Below, in pieces: positions 49,261 through 60,028 of a stretch of DNA of 64,000 bases. The stretch comes from Hypoxylon rubiginosum. Taxonomy: Eukaryota > Ascomycota > Sordariomycetes > Xylariales > Hypoxylaceae. The number at the start of each line of letters is the position of its first letter. Within the stretch, counting starts at the first letter, position 1. The notes beneath the pieces were generated by a model, which saw only the letters and a list, made by a program, of their open reading frames with translations, did no database searches and had not been told where the DNA came from. The stretch lies in NCBI GenBank assembly GCA_902806565.1, contig CADCXA010000006.1:930001-994000 (forward strand). Reading direction: 5' to 3'. The position numbers and the translations under genes are program-made.

Positions 49261-50415
49261 CCGTGGGCCCGTCGCAGGGACGCGAAGCCCAAGCCGCTGC
49301 CGCAGGCCATCAGCCACCGCGGCTACAAGGCCGCGTTCCCAGAGAACACCATGGCCGCGTTCCGAGGCGCCGTGGACGTCGGCGCCCACGCGATCGAGAC
49401 CGACCTGCACTTGTCGAGAGACGGCGTCGTCGTACTGTCGCATGTAGGTACTACCTAATTCACTTTTCGGAATACCTCCCTGCCTGCTTCACTTTCACGG
49501 CTCTTCGACTAACGACGCCCCACAGGATGCGACGCTGAAGCGCTGCTTCGGCGAGTCCCGGAAGGTCGCCGAGTGCGATTGGGATTACTTGCGCACACTG
49601 CGTACTCTGCGCGAGCCGAAACAGCCCCTACCTCGCTTAGTAGACTTGCTCGAGTACCTCGATCAGCCTGGACAAGAGCACGTATGGCTCTTCCTCGACA
49701 TCAAGGTATGTACGTCTCATCACCCTTATTTTGACGCGTCTAACTTCTAGCGCTTTCTTCCGCAGACCGACGATGACTCGACTCAAATGTTGACCTGCTT
49801 AGCTGCGGCCATCGCCTCCGTCCCGTCAGCTCGGCCGTGGAACCAGCGCATCATGTTAGGATCCTGGGACGTAGGTCTACTCTTCTACCCTACCATCCTC
49901 TCCCTTTTCAACTCCCCAAATTTTCTCTAATTTCTACCTACCCAACACAGGCGCACTGGCTAGCAGCATGCCTCCGATTCCTCCCGGACTTCCCCGTCGC
50001 CCTGACGGCCTACTCGCCCGCGTACGCCGCGGCGCTGCTGCCGCTCCCCAACCTGCACTTCAGCCTGTTCAACGTGTCCTTCGCCACGCCGAGCGGGCGG
50101 CGGTTCCTGCGCGAGGCCCGGCGGGCCCGCCGGCTCGTCTTCTCGTGGTCCGACAACGCGGACGAGTACATGGCCCTGAGCCTGCGCAACGAGGTCGACG
50201 GCGCCATGACGGACGACCCCGCGCGCTTCCTCGAGCTGTGCGGGCGCTGGTCCGAGGATGGGGTGATGGAGAGGGTAGGTAGGCCGACGGCCAAGCAGGC
50301 GGTGCTTTGGGTCGTTTTTAACGTCCTGGTTTGGGTGGCGGAGATCTCGCTTCGATTGAGAAAGGGCTCGCCCCGCGCCAGGGTGGAAAAGGAGCTGGGA
50401 CGGGTTGCACCATGA
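49124..50415 (+). CDS. Glycerophosphodiester phosphodiesterase, five exons
   Basis: Predicted 326-aa GDPD-family enzyme, which hydrolyses glycerophosphodiesters to glycerol-3-phosphate and an alcohol. Exons 49124-49142, 49232-49443, 49526-49705, 49766-49870 and 49951-50415, phases consistent. Exon 1 is only 19 nt and was chosen because its phase-1 junction enters the only frame that contains the family motifs; that frame has a stop at 49209-49211 and no ATG before them. Catalytic features: HRG at His35, ENT (44-46), ETDLH (62-66) and SHD (76-78). Residues 7-16 are ten alanines from a GCA repeat. A hydrophobic helix near the C-terminus (AVLWVVFNVLVWVAEISL) suggests membrane attachment. The first exon is the least certain part. 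Confidence 0.87.
49229..49258 (+). repeat. CAG/GCA trinucleotide repeat in GDPD exon 2
   Basis: About nine to ten perfect CAG units straddle the splice acceptor of intron 1 and code for polyalanine in the inferred frame. The acceptor could slip among CAG units without changing frame. Confidence 0.85.
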
Positions 50416-51275
50416 TCTGCCTTCCGGGTAATTGAGATTTACATATACCGTATATGGTATATAGAAAGCCTGTATACTACGGTAATAGTTAATGGTCACA
50501 GGAGCGGAGTCCAATATCATCTCTAGACTACAATTTTTGCCTTCTCACCTGCGACGTCGCCTCATCCTTTCTTGCCGATTCCTCTCACGCTGTAATTAGC
50601 CAAGCCTTTCATTAAAATCCTTCTCGGTGGGAAATATAGATGCCATGATTAGCCCAGACAATGCAGATAGTGTTGCTTGAAATAGACCTCGTCTGCGATT
50701 ATCATATCGGAAACAAGAGCACCTGGGTAAGGATGCTACTATTGATTGCCAAGCGATAGATCATTCCAAGGCAATGTGACGGCCCAACACCGGCTCCATA
50801 GCACTCTCATGAATATTCCTCGAAGCAGTTCTTGCCCAGCGCCAAAATATCTATACCTACGGTAATGCGAGCAGTATTTTTACATGCTGGGGTACTATGT
50901 AGTCGTCAAGTTTTACGTCGGATACATACAGAGAAAGGACTCTGGGTGAAAAGGGGGGTAAAAATAGGGGCTATCTAAACCTTAAATCAACGTATCGTGG
51001 TCTTGGATTACTAGAGGCGAAGGAAGAAAAGGGGGATCAGGGGCTCCTATTAAGTCAAGGTATCTTGTAGGATACGGTAACACCGGAAGCATTCCATACG
51101 TAAGGTAGAAAGAATACGTAAAGACGTACAATACCTACAGCGGTGATAGCTTCATTTCTTCTTTGCGTCTTCAACTAATTGAAGAAAGCAATGAAAAAAA
51201 AAAGTTGGCATAAGAGCTTGACTGGAGGCAGTGTAATACCAGCCAAACTCCATGCCGTGTTCAAAAAAATTTTAG

Positions 51276-51314
51276 ACTCGTGTCTCTAGAAGAAAAAGGA
51301 CTAGAGACACAAGC
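51276..51314. other. Hairpin-forming inverted repeat
   Basis: Arms ACTCGTGTCTCTAG (51276-51289) and CTAGAGACACAAGC (51301-51314) pair at 12 of 14 positions around an A/G-rich 11-nt loop. Function unknown. Confidence 0.6.
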
Positions 51315-51815
51315 CTTTTGATGTTTTTCGCACCGAAGTACAGGCCAACATCAGAGCCAAGGTCTCGATCACCACTCTTGTCCAGTGGGCCTAAGCTAGC
51401 GAAAGACCCAGGCGTCACTAGCTTTCCCACATGTTTACATCCTCTCTCCAGGCTCCAGGGTCAGTACGTAGCACGTCCAAAGGTTCAGGTACGCGGCCAA
51501 GAGTGCAATGGATAAAATGTAACCTGTTGAGGCATGTGCATCTATCACGCAGGGCGTATTCCACCTCCATCAATGGGAAACCCATCAATGGAGTCGAGGG
51601 ACCCAGGCACAAGTCCACAAGTGCGATATGGCTTACCACACGCAATACATCATGTGTCAAGACACACCACGTAAACTTGTAAACCCGCGCCCTTAAGCTC
51701 CTTTCGAAGCTTTCGGGTATCGGTCCGCCTCCGGGGACAAGAGTGGTGTCGGAAAGCAGTTTAGCGCCATACCAAGGGCGTATAGGTATAGGTGGGTATA
51801 GGTTGTCGGAGTTTT

Positions 51816-51880
51816 GGGCGAGGAACGTGGGCGAGGAACGTGGGCGAGGAACGTGGGCGAGGAACGGGGGCGAGGAATGA
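51816..51880. repeat. 13-bp minisatellite, five units
   Basis: Unit GGGCGAGGAACGT at 51816, 51829 and 51842 (identical), then 51855 and 51868 with one and three changes. Confidence 0.9.
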
Positions 51881-52642
51881 GGGCGGAGGTTACTAAAGGA
51901 GCCGTAATAGTTAGCTATACTGGACAGAAATAGGTTACAAGGGTTGAGGGAGACTTCCAAACGCGAGGTCAGGTCAAACTAATCCCCAGGGAATCACTTT
52001 GATCCTGACCTCGCAATGGTAGGAGGGATGAGAGCTAAAGTGAAGCAAAAAGAATATTGAATAAAAGTCAGCCACTGAGCCAAGAATAGAAGGATTAGGG
52101 GTACTTCCCAACACAAAATTGGCAGAGGTTGAAATAAACGAAAGGGAGAAAATGGTAGGAAGAGTTGATTTACTATGAGAACTTTGATGTGTCAGTAAAT
52201 ATAAGATGTGGTAAGATATGGAATGATGATGGAAAAGTTGGTTTGTGGGTTGGCAATGATGAACAAGGGAAAACGGAAAAGAAACTTGTTTCCAGGTAAT
52301 GTAGACCCGGGGAAACAATGGTTGAGACGCGTTCGTGTTGTATGGTGGGGGACAAGTTGATGTTGATGGTTGGTGTTGCTGGGGAAGGGAGTAAATGTGC
52401 ACCAGGAATATGAGTGTTGTCAGGTGGATGTGTAGGGTTTGGTGCAAGAAAAAGAAAGAAAAAACAGAGACATGCTTGAAAAGGGACGATGGTGATAGAT
52501 GAGACTTACCAAGTTGATTAGCAGAAGGACGACCACACAGTAGAGTGACCAAGATGAAATAGTTGAGGGACAGCGAGCAGGGATAAGAATGAGTAGGTAG
52601 AGGTAGGCAAGAAGAAAGAAATAAGTAGTATGGCTGTGTTGA

Positions 52643-52766
52643 AGTAAGGTAGAAGAAGTAAGGTAGAAGAAGTAAGAGTAAGGTGGAAGAGTAAGGTGGA
52701 AGAGTAAGGTGGAAGAGTAAGGTGGAAGAGTAATGTAGAAGAGTAATGTAGAAGAGTAAGGTAGAA
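52643..52766. repeat. 13-bp minisatellite AGTAAGGTGGAAG
   Basis: About nine imperfect head-to-tail copies of AGTAAGGTGGAAG / AGTAATGTAGAAG, purine-rich on the plus strand. Confidence 0.85.
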
Positions 52767-52800
52767 GTATGATGAAAGTGGAAGTAGAATTATGATGAAA

Positions 52801-52830
52801 GTGGAAGTGGAAGTGGAAGTGGAAGTGGAA
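52801..52830. repeat. Hexamer array GTGGAA x5
   Basis: Five perfect GTGGAA copies right after the related 13-bp minisatellite. Confidence 0.85.
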
Positions 52831-52888
52831 GCGTGGTGGAGGAAAAATGTTGAAGGAGGAATTTGAAAGTGGGAGGATGGGAGGCCAC

Positions 52889-52900
52889 CCTTATATAGAA
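52889..52900 (-). promoter_or_regulatory. TATA-like element pointing into the pyrimidine-rich tract
   Basis: On the minus strand the sequence reads TATATAAGG, a good TATA box. About 900 bp of CT-rich sequence without a credible protein frame lies downstream. It may drive a non-coding transcript, but no more than this is visible. Confidence 0.3.
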
Positions 52901-54233
52901 AAATATCTGAGGGCGGTGACAGAGAATCAGTACGGCAGATCAGTAAAGCGGTGGGATGGTTGGTAGGGGCAGGGAAAGCGCAGCAACGAATTTTGGCGGT
53001 TACCTGAGGAATAATCACAATCACAAATAAAATCACCACAAAACAGTACTAAATAGCTTTGATCCTTGGCTCTCATTGGTCCTCAATTCATTTTTGGAAG
53101 ATCAGAGTCGCCAAATCGAGGGAGCGGCAACTACCTCCCACCCCTAATGGATGTTGCTACGTGCCTGTATCACCGCTTGATCTCCCTGCGCCGGTATACG
53201 TACTCCTCCCATGGTGACCGTGCCACTACTTCCCCGTAAAGAATCAGAGATACCTACAATTTTAATACGCGTTTCGTGGTAGACGCCAGGTACTCCAGTA
53301 TCTACCCCCTATCTTATTCCTAGTACACCTTTTGCAGCAATATGACTCGCACAAGAACACAGATACAATAATGATGGGTACATCTCGACTGCAAAATACA
53401 TCCCCACGCCTTATGAGTTCTTTGGGTTGCTATATAAACCACTGAAATATGTCGATTAAAGTGTACTTACGGCTCACGAATCTGTTGAAGAGTAGCGGAG
53501 ATGTACCGTCAACATGTATCTACATGTAGGTATATCATAGTGACCTTGCTAGGTACCTCATAATGTAGTCAAGGTTTTTTTTTTTAGAGTTCCTACGTAT
53601 ACTTCCACTGAGCTCACCTCGACTGCCATGTTCCCTCCCTATGATGTCCATGGCAGGACAGTTTATCGTTATTTAACTACAAGGCCTACGTAAGTTGCAC
53701 TTAGAGTGCCTCCCCCTAATCAAACAAATACAGATTTCAAATTCATCATTAAATACCTATCAGGGTCTCAGCCCTTGGTCACCTGGGTGGCCCCCAGACC
53801 TATTGGGAGAGACGATAGGCCAGCAGAGGTGGGATATGGGATATTTGTTCCTTCATGCATACACAGAGTTGGCTACGGCTGAGTTCATAGCTCTTCGCCT
53901 AACATGGTTGCTATCTCATGGTTGATATCGTGACATTACCTAAGGAACGAATTGATATGATAATCGTCTGGAGAAATACAAAGTAGATTAGCTATTATGT
54001 TGCTCTTCATATCCAAGGGAAACCAGGGTTATTCTTTGTACTTAAGACGTCATTCTGTTATTTACTACGACGAAAATAGCATGTGAATTCAAGATATAAG
54101 TATCAAAGTGCTTGTTAGGCACAGACTTGACAGTTTGATTCGCCTTCCTTATGTCACGGTCGATGCTACGTTCTTTGGCCAATAAATCTCATGCGAAGAG
54201 GACGCAAGCACAGCCACACCAACGTCTACATAA

Positions 54234-54241
54234 TATAAATA
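54234..54241 (+). promoter_or_regulatory. TATA-like element upstream of the HET gene
   Basis: TATAAATA lies 129 bp before the ATG at 54370, a plausible distance for a leader of about 100 nt. Confidence 0.4.
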
Positions 54242-54369
54242 CCTCTTCTCCAGCTTACTTTTCTCGTTCGTAAGCTGATATAGTTGACGCATTATTTATT
54301 GATTCTTACGAGTAAGCAGCCACCCTTCTTACAAAAGGCGCTTGGTCACTGGCCAACTTGACTGCTCCC

Positions 54370-56227
54370 ATGCGGCTTCTAAATACCACCACACTAACAA
54401 TAAACACCTATTTCGAGGAGGCTGTTCCACCCTATGCCATCCTATCACACACATGGGGTGACGAGGAGGTTGACTTCGTCGACCTTGTCGAGGGTAAAGG
54501 TCCGTCCTTGAAAGGTTACAACAAGATTATTGGTTGTTGTAAGCAGGCTTTGTTTGACAATCTCCAATACGTGGTAAGGCTTCGTCTCGTCCCAAGCGTT
54601 TCCTGAATCCAAAAGCTCCCCTTCGGCGATACTCAAGTCCTAACCGAGCTAGTGGATTGATACATGCTGCATCGACAAGCGCAGCTCTACCGAACTCTCA
54701 GAAGCCATTAACTCCATGTTTAATTGGTACCGTAATTCGACCATTTGTTACGCCTATCTCGAAGATGTTCAAGGTGGATACCCAGAGCAGTCGGCTGCTT
54801 GTCCTGGAAACTTTGCAAGCAGCCGATGGTGGACCAGAGGATGGACACTCCAGGAGCTTTTGGCCCCTTCTGCTGTGATGTTCTTCTCACACGACTGGAT
54901 CACTATTGGAACTCGATACGGGATGAGGGGCCTAGTTTCTCGTATTACTAGAATCAATATCGACTTCTTCGAAACTGGCAAGTTAGATATGTTCAGCATC
55001 GCTCAAAGGATGTCCTGGGCTTCGCGAAGGCAAACTACACGAATTGAAGACCAAGCGTACTGTTTGCTTGGACTTTTTGGCGTTACTATGCCCCTCGTGT
55101 ACGGCGAGGGGAAAAAGGCATTTGTGCGACTCCAAGAAGAAATCATCAAGGAGTCGGACGATCAGTCTATATTCGCTTGGAGGTCTGGGTTTGAAGCATG
55201 GGCGGAGGTGGGATGGGTAGGCGGACTGTTAGCCTCGAGCCCGTCTTATTTTGCCAACTCGGGTAACATCGTGAGGTGCGACACGGATGAGGGCTCGTCG
55301 TCGTACACCACCACCAACAAGGGCATTGAAATCTCTCTGCCAATGGTCCACCCATGGTTCCGTAACGAGGTAAGATCCGGCGACACTCACGCTATAATGT
55401 ATGACACCAAAAAAAGCGCTCTTGCTGTTCTCAACTGCCAGCGGGCTCACGACCACCAGTCGCGCATTGTGATAATCGTGGAACAAGAGCAGCCAGACTG
55501 GCCATATAATCGAGTAGGTCACCATCTGGGACTTCCCTCTATGCATGAATCGAGAATCAGAAGCAGGGCTGTACGGAAATTACTTCACATAAGAAGTCAC
55601 AACCTATGGGTTGAACGTCAGTTGTGGTCAGAGGGGTTCTCAGCAATCTACGTAATTGGCCTCCCTCATTTTCCCAAGCCTTACTTCCAATTCAAGGAGC
55701 TCTTGCCCCCGGACAGTTGTCGGTATCAAATAGAAGGAGAGCACCGCCTACTCCTTTCTATTCCAGCCAGATCTGTCCGAGCGAGTGACAAGATCGCACT
55801 CCTCTTCCAGCAACCTCGAGGCCCAGCCTTCCTTCTACTTCTCGTAATACCATGGAACTGGCAAGCCGACATCCTCCCCTATCTTTATATCAGCCCGAAC
55901 CTCAGATCCTTTCGCCTCCACGACGGCATGAACTTCATATCAAAGACATATAGCAGGGGAGAAGGTAAAGCCATCACGGAGTGTTACCAAGAATCACCAA
56001 ATGGGCTTGTCCGTTTATGCATAAAAAGACAGCAACAGAAACCGATGCTAGGGTTAGAGGCTTTTGCTGTTTCTTCTACGATAACCCGCATTCGGAAGCA
56101 GCATCACTTTGATCCTAATATCCGTTGGCCACGACCTTGCAACAAGGGAACAAAGCGCCTAGCAGACTATCTTGATGAACCAAGGGTGTCGGAGGCAACG
56201 ACGTCTAAGCAGAGAAGACTTGTATAG
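54370..56227 (+). CDS. HET-domain (heterokaryon incompatibility) protein
   Basis: Predicted 592-aa protein in two exons, 54370-54573 and 54653-56227, with a phase-0 intron. The N-terminal HET domain is typical: start MRLLNT, then YAILSHTWGDEEVDF (about 26-40), YVWIDTCCIDKRSS spanning the intron junction (from residue 67), and later RGWTLQELLAP and SWASRRQTTRIEDQAYCLLG. It ends with the usual YGEGKKAFVRLQEEI. The remaining 370 residues have no repeat (no WD40, ankyrin or TPR) and no NACHT domain that I can see. HET proteins trigger cell death or growth arrest on recognition of non-self; the partner here is unknown. The first ATG in frame gives a start at 54370. Confidence 0.92.
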
Positions 56228-56619
56228 GAAGAAGAATTGGTGCCTTGTTTAGTCTTTTGTCGCATAGGAGTTAGCATAGATCAAGAACTAACTAAACGGG
56301 ATCTTACCGCTGTCCCGTTGCGGGTGAGCACGCCTAATTAGGAATATCGCCAGGTCTAGAAGCGAAGCTGTGCCGCCGGAGCTAAAGCTCGAAATCGCAC
56401 GATGGTTGCAAGAGTCAAATGGGTGCCTAGTTTGAATCACACCCTGTAATCTGCGATATAAATACAAATATTATTTGCAGCTTCGCGCACTTACGCTTCG
56501 CAATTTTTCTCGTCCCCTTAGCTAGTCGGACGCGTAAAAGGGGGAAAAGAGACGCGGGGAAGAAAACAAAAAGGGAGAGGATATATACACAACACCTACA
56601 ACTTAATTCAAGATTCGAG
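56228..56619. other. Intergenic, promoter of the GPI-protein gene
   Basis: 392 bp without a gene. A TATATA sequence at 56582-56587 is only 33 bp before the next ATG. Confidence 0.6.
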
Positions 56620-57462
56620 ATGAAGTTCTCGAAAGCACCAGCGACGCTCCTGCTCCTCTGCCCCATAGCCCAAGCATCCCATCACAACCCGTCGCGAGTA
56701 GTAGCAGTAGCTAAGCGCGCTGACGACGACGGCGGCAGCAGCAGCAGCAGCAGCAGTAACAAAGGCGACGACGACGACGGCGACAACGACTACCTCGTGT
56801 CTGTATGCCTACCCTCAGCAGCACCAGACACGACGGCGCTGCCACCGTGCGTCGACGTGATCGCGATCGAGACGGCGTGCGCGCCGAACGGCACGTCCCC
56901 CCTGGCCCTCGAGGCGCACGCCCAGTGCCTGTGCGGGGGCAGCTACTTCGCCGAGTGGCTCGGGTGCCGGCGGTGCCTCGAGGTGCACGATATCCTGTCG
57001 CCGGGGAACTACAGCTACTTCTCGACCGTCCTGTCGAGCGCCAGTAACGAGCTGTGTACCGGCACCCCGACGGCGCCGCTCGCTTCCCTCTGGGCGCAGG
57101 TCCAGGCCCAAGTTCCCGAGCCCACGGCAGGGGACGACGGGGCGCTGTTGACGGATATCGCTAGCGGGGACGCGGCGGTGAGCTTGTACTACACGGCGAG
57201 CGGGCTCCAGGGCCCCGGGTCCATTACCGGAAGCGCGACGCTGGCGACGGCGAGCACGACGGGAACGACGACGACGGGCGGCGGCGTATCGTCGTCGTTT
57301 ACCGGGAGCGCGGGTGCCCAGTCGACTACGAATGCGGCAGCATCGTCGACCACCACGTCCAGCTCGAGCAACGTCGCCGCGCCCACGGGGGCGGCGGGAG
57401 GCGGAAAAGGGGCAGCATTCCTCGCGGCGGCGGTGGGCGGCGTAGTCTTGGCCGCCTTATGA
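56620..57462 (+). CDS. Secreted Cys-rich, Ser/Thr-rich GPI-anchored protein
   Basis: Single-exon 280-aa cell-surface protein of unknown function. A signal peptide (residues 1-19, LLLLCPIAQA) is followed by a Lys-Arg site at 32-33 that Kex2-type protease could cut, then an Asp/Ser acidic low-complexity stretch. A compact domain has eight cysteines (63, 77, 87, 103, 105, 116, 119, 146). Spacing C-x13-C-x9-C-x15-C-x-C-x10-C-x2-C-x26-C does not fit CFEM. Residues about 200-260 are Ser/Thr/Gly/Ala-rich and probably O-glycosylated. The C-terminus is a small-residue site followed by a hydrophobic tail (AAFLAAAVGGVVLAAL), the mark of a GPI anchor. No homologue can be named from sequence alone. Confidence 0.82.
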   Translation: MKFSKAPATLLLLCPIAQASHHNPSRVVAVAKRADDDGGSSSSSSSNKGDDDDGDNDYLVSVCLPSAAPDTTALPPCVDVIAIETACAPNGTSPLALEAHAQCLCGGSYFAEWLGCRRCLEVHDILSPGNYSYFSTVLSSASNELCTGTPTAPLASLWAQVQAQVPEPTAGDDGALLTDIASGDAAVSLYYTASGLQGPGSITGSATLATASTTGTTTTGGGVSSSFTGSAGAQSTTNAAASSTTTSSSSNVAAPTGAAGGGKGAAFLAAAVGGVVLAAL

Positions 57463-58479
57463 TCATTGATGAGTTTCCGGTTCCCCCTCATATCAACCAC
57501 CACCACCACCAACCATCCTCCGGCTATCTTAGCCTAGCTAAACCAACCAGGGGGGAGGGCGGGGGGACATGTATGTTATTAATCTATAATATAAAGAGCC
57601 AATCTACGCGTATAGGCGTACGCGATATTGCCTTACCTAAGAAACGTGCTCAAGGTAATATATTTATACCCGGTCCAAGCCGCGCGCCAATGGGCGCGAC
57701 GATCTTTCATCTATTCTCCCCTCGAACTTACTGTAACGGATTCGATGTCGTCTTCCCTAGCCTATGTGAGGTGCCCAGATAGGTAATCTCGGCCACACCT
57801 TGATGGACAAGACAACCTTGCTGGCCAAGTCTTTCCTCCTTTCGACCCGCGTCCGGCCAATCACGCTTGGCCCGCTGCGGCCTACATGGGACCCAGACAT
57901 TGTCCGCCCCTTGATCTAGACACGTTTGGATCTTGAGTAGCGATCGATCCCCGGTGCATCGCGGCTCCGCAGCTGTGCCTGCGTTAGCTCGCTCCGGGGA
58001 CGGCGCGACCACGTGTGGGCGCGTCTAAATTCGACTTCACTCCATCTGACTGGGGTTTGAAGGCTTACTTCGATGTCTTTCTATCTTCTAATATCGTAAG
58101 CATAGCATGTTAAGTGACTTCAGAAGATTCCATACCTACCCTTCACTCATATGATAGCAAGTATGCATCTAATGTTTGGCCTAAGTCACTCACTGACTCA
58201 GGACATAGGAAGAAACCACGAGAGAACGGACATCGTACAGATGAAGGATTGCGTTCAAAATTTTTGATAGTCTGGTATTACTATTCGCCAACTGGTTAGT
58301 TTAACTATATAATCCTCGTGTTCTTGCTGCTCGGAGCAATCCTGCGCGGAATTTGAAAATGACCGACTCGTCTTCCAAGATATGTAAACCGCCTATCTAT
58401 CCGAGTTTTGTTCTCTTGTTTCGCCATCATCTTTCTTTCACGATTCTCCCATCGGTAAGGGAGATTTGTCGGGTCTACT
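57463..58479. other. Intergenic, no gene seen
   Basis: About 1 kb of normal composition between the convergent GPI-protein and GFA genes. Frames such as 57728-58012 (minus) and 58114-58299 look random. Confidence 0.55.
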
Positions 58480-59025
58480 TTACTGGGGCATGTGCTCGAA
58501 GGGCTTCGCGAGGTGTTCCTGGCAGAACGGCAGCTTGGAAACGGTCCAGATCTCGGTGTCCTACTAATGATTAGCCATCGAATTCCATCTCTGATAGGAG
58601 TGGAGTACTCACGGGCTTGAGCGCCTTCTTGTCCGCCTCACTAAGAGTGCCGCCCTTGAGGGCGATGATCGGCGGGGCCGCCTCCGGGTCGTGGGCGATC
58701 GGTGATCCGCACTCGGGGCAGAAGACCCGGTGGACGGGCTTGCCGGACGAACCGTTCTTGGCGTAGCTCTTGGTCGTGCCCTTGATAGTCAGCTTGTCCT
58801 TGGGGACGACGACCACGAGCGCTGTAGTTGCGTGTCAGCCATATCAGCCAGTGCTTCGTCATTGAAATTGGTTGCCAGAATGATAGGTGCAGGAATTGCC
58901 GACTCACAGTACGTAGATCCCGATTGGCGCTGGCAGTCGTCGCAGTGATCGTAACCGACGACGAGGGGTTCGGCATCAACCGTGTAGGTGACGGCGCCGC
59001 AGAGGCAGTGACCTGAGAGACCCAT
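58480..59025 (-). CDS. GFA-family (CENP-V/GFA) zinc protein, three exons
   Basis: Predicted 135-aa protein of the glutathione-dependent formaldehyde-activating (GFA, Mss4-like) fold. Minus-strand exons 59025-58908, 58821-58613 and 58560-58480. Zinc ligands are visible: CLC (Cys7 and Cys9), HCDDCQRQSG (CxxC) and FCPECGSPIA (CxxC). The last exon gives DTEIWTVSKLPFC and ends near KPFEHMPQ, as in fungal members. Despite the family name most members have unproven activity, so the substrate is open. The final intron has a tandem acceptor (ATTAGTAG): using the first AG would place TAG in frame, so only the second gives the full protein. Confidence 0.88.
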
Positions 59026-60028
59026 TGTGGAAGTGGACGGTTCTTTTCTCTTTATAGCTAGGAAAGTATGAGAGGTTGTATTGTTGAAGGTAGTGACACT
59101 GATAATAGAGAGACTTGAAGAGAGAAGTTGGGAGAGGAAAATACGATCCCTTTATACAAAGAGAACTCCAGTATATGAGGGGGCCAGGGCTGGAAGGGTT
59201 GAAGTAAAACCCGAAGCATATGCACGATGTCCCTATGACATAGCTTGGCTGATCGGTCTCGAGAAAGCTCCCCTGTCAGGGTTGTCCCCCAGTGCGGATT
59301 GTGATTGCTACCCGGATTGGCGGATAAGTTGCTGAGGGTTTTTTACTTTGTCTTCTTTTGATAATTCTTACGTGGTAGGGGATCAATTCTCGAACTACCT
59401 CCCTTGAAAACAAAGCCAATCGGAGAGCTAGTGTATCTAAACTAGCGAGATATAGCAAAGGAAATACCTAACTTGAATAGTCCATTATTTCATCTCAACA
59501 TTAACATTGTCAAGAGCTTCCTCGACGGTGGGGTCAATAGCTTCAAAGGATTGTTGGCGGGGTCATGCATCATCTGTTAGTCTACGTCAAGAGTTCTGGC
59601 AACTCTAGCAGCTCTACCAATTACATAGAGATCGGGCTCGCAGCCAGATATAGGTTGGGTATACATACTTGCTTGATATAGAAGAAATAGGCTATGAAGT
59701 CCGTACTTGTACAAGAGGACAATAGGCGATTAGAAAGTCATCATGCCTTGTCGCGTTACTGATTTCCGCCAGCTCCTCCAAGCCAATGCGGCATTGGTCA
59801 GAACGTTATCACAGATGCAGATTAGACTTACATGTATGTATGTGAGACATTAGGATCGGTTGTCTCTCGTTGCGGCACATCAAACTAGCGTATGGATCAA
59901 GTATTTGTCAAAGATCCTAGTCCCGAGCTCCGCCGTCCGAAGCCACCAAAAAGCTCGCGCGCTGCCACCGGAATCTTGGCTTGCCTGCCTGCCTGCTCGC
60001 TTGCTTAGCTCCCGAAGTGGCTCTTCTG
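59026..60028. other. Intergenic, no gene seen
   Basis: About 1 kb holding the GFA promoter region and then unassigned sequence up to the left terminal repeat of the AT-rich insert. Short GCCT/GCTT repeats lie near 59,983-60,005. No frame is credible. Confidence 0.55.

Larger units (their letters stand above)
50416..54369. other. Gene-free 4-kb interval with minisatellites
   Basis: No frame here resembles a protein family. The two longest (52518-53039 and 51974-52552, minus) are Ser/Thr/Leu/His-rich products of pyrimidine-rich repeats. The interval holds a hairpin (51276-51314), a 13-bp minisatellite (51816-51880), a second 13-bp minisatellite (52643-52766), a hexamer array (52801-52830), a T13 run near 53573, and a TATA-like element at 52891 pointing left. 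The last 150 bp are the HET gene promoter. Confidence 0.6.

Noticed and set aside
52518..53039. 173-codon minus-strand frame
   Set aside because: Ser/Thr/Leu runs arise from the GTGGAA and AGTAAGGTGGAAG repeats; no domain.
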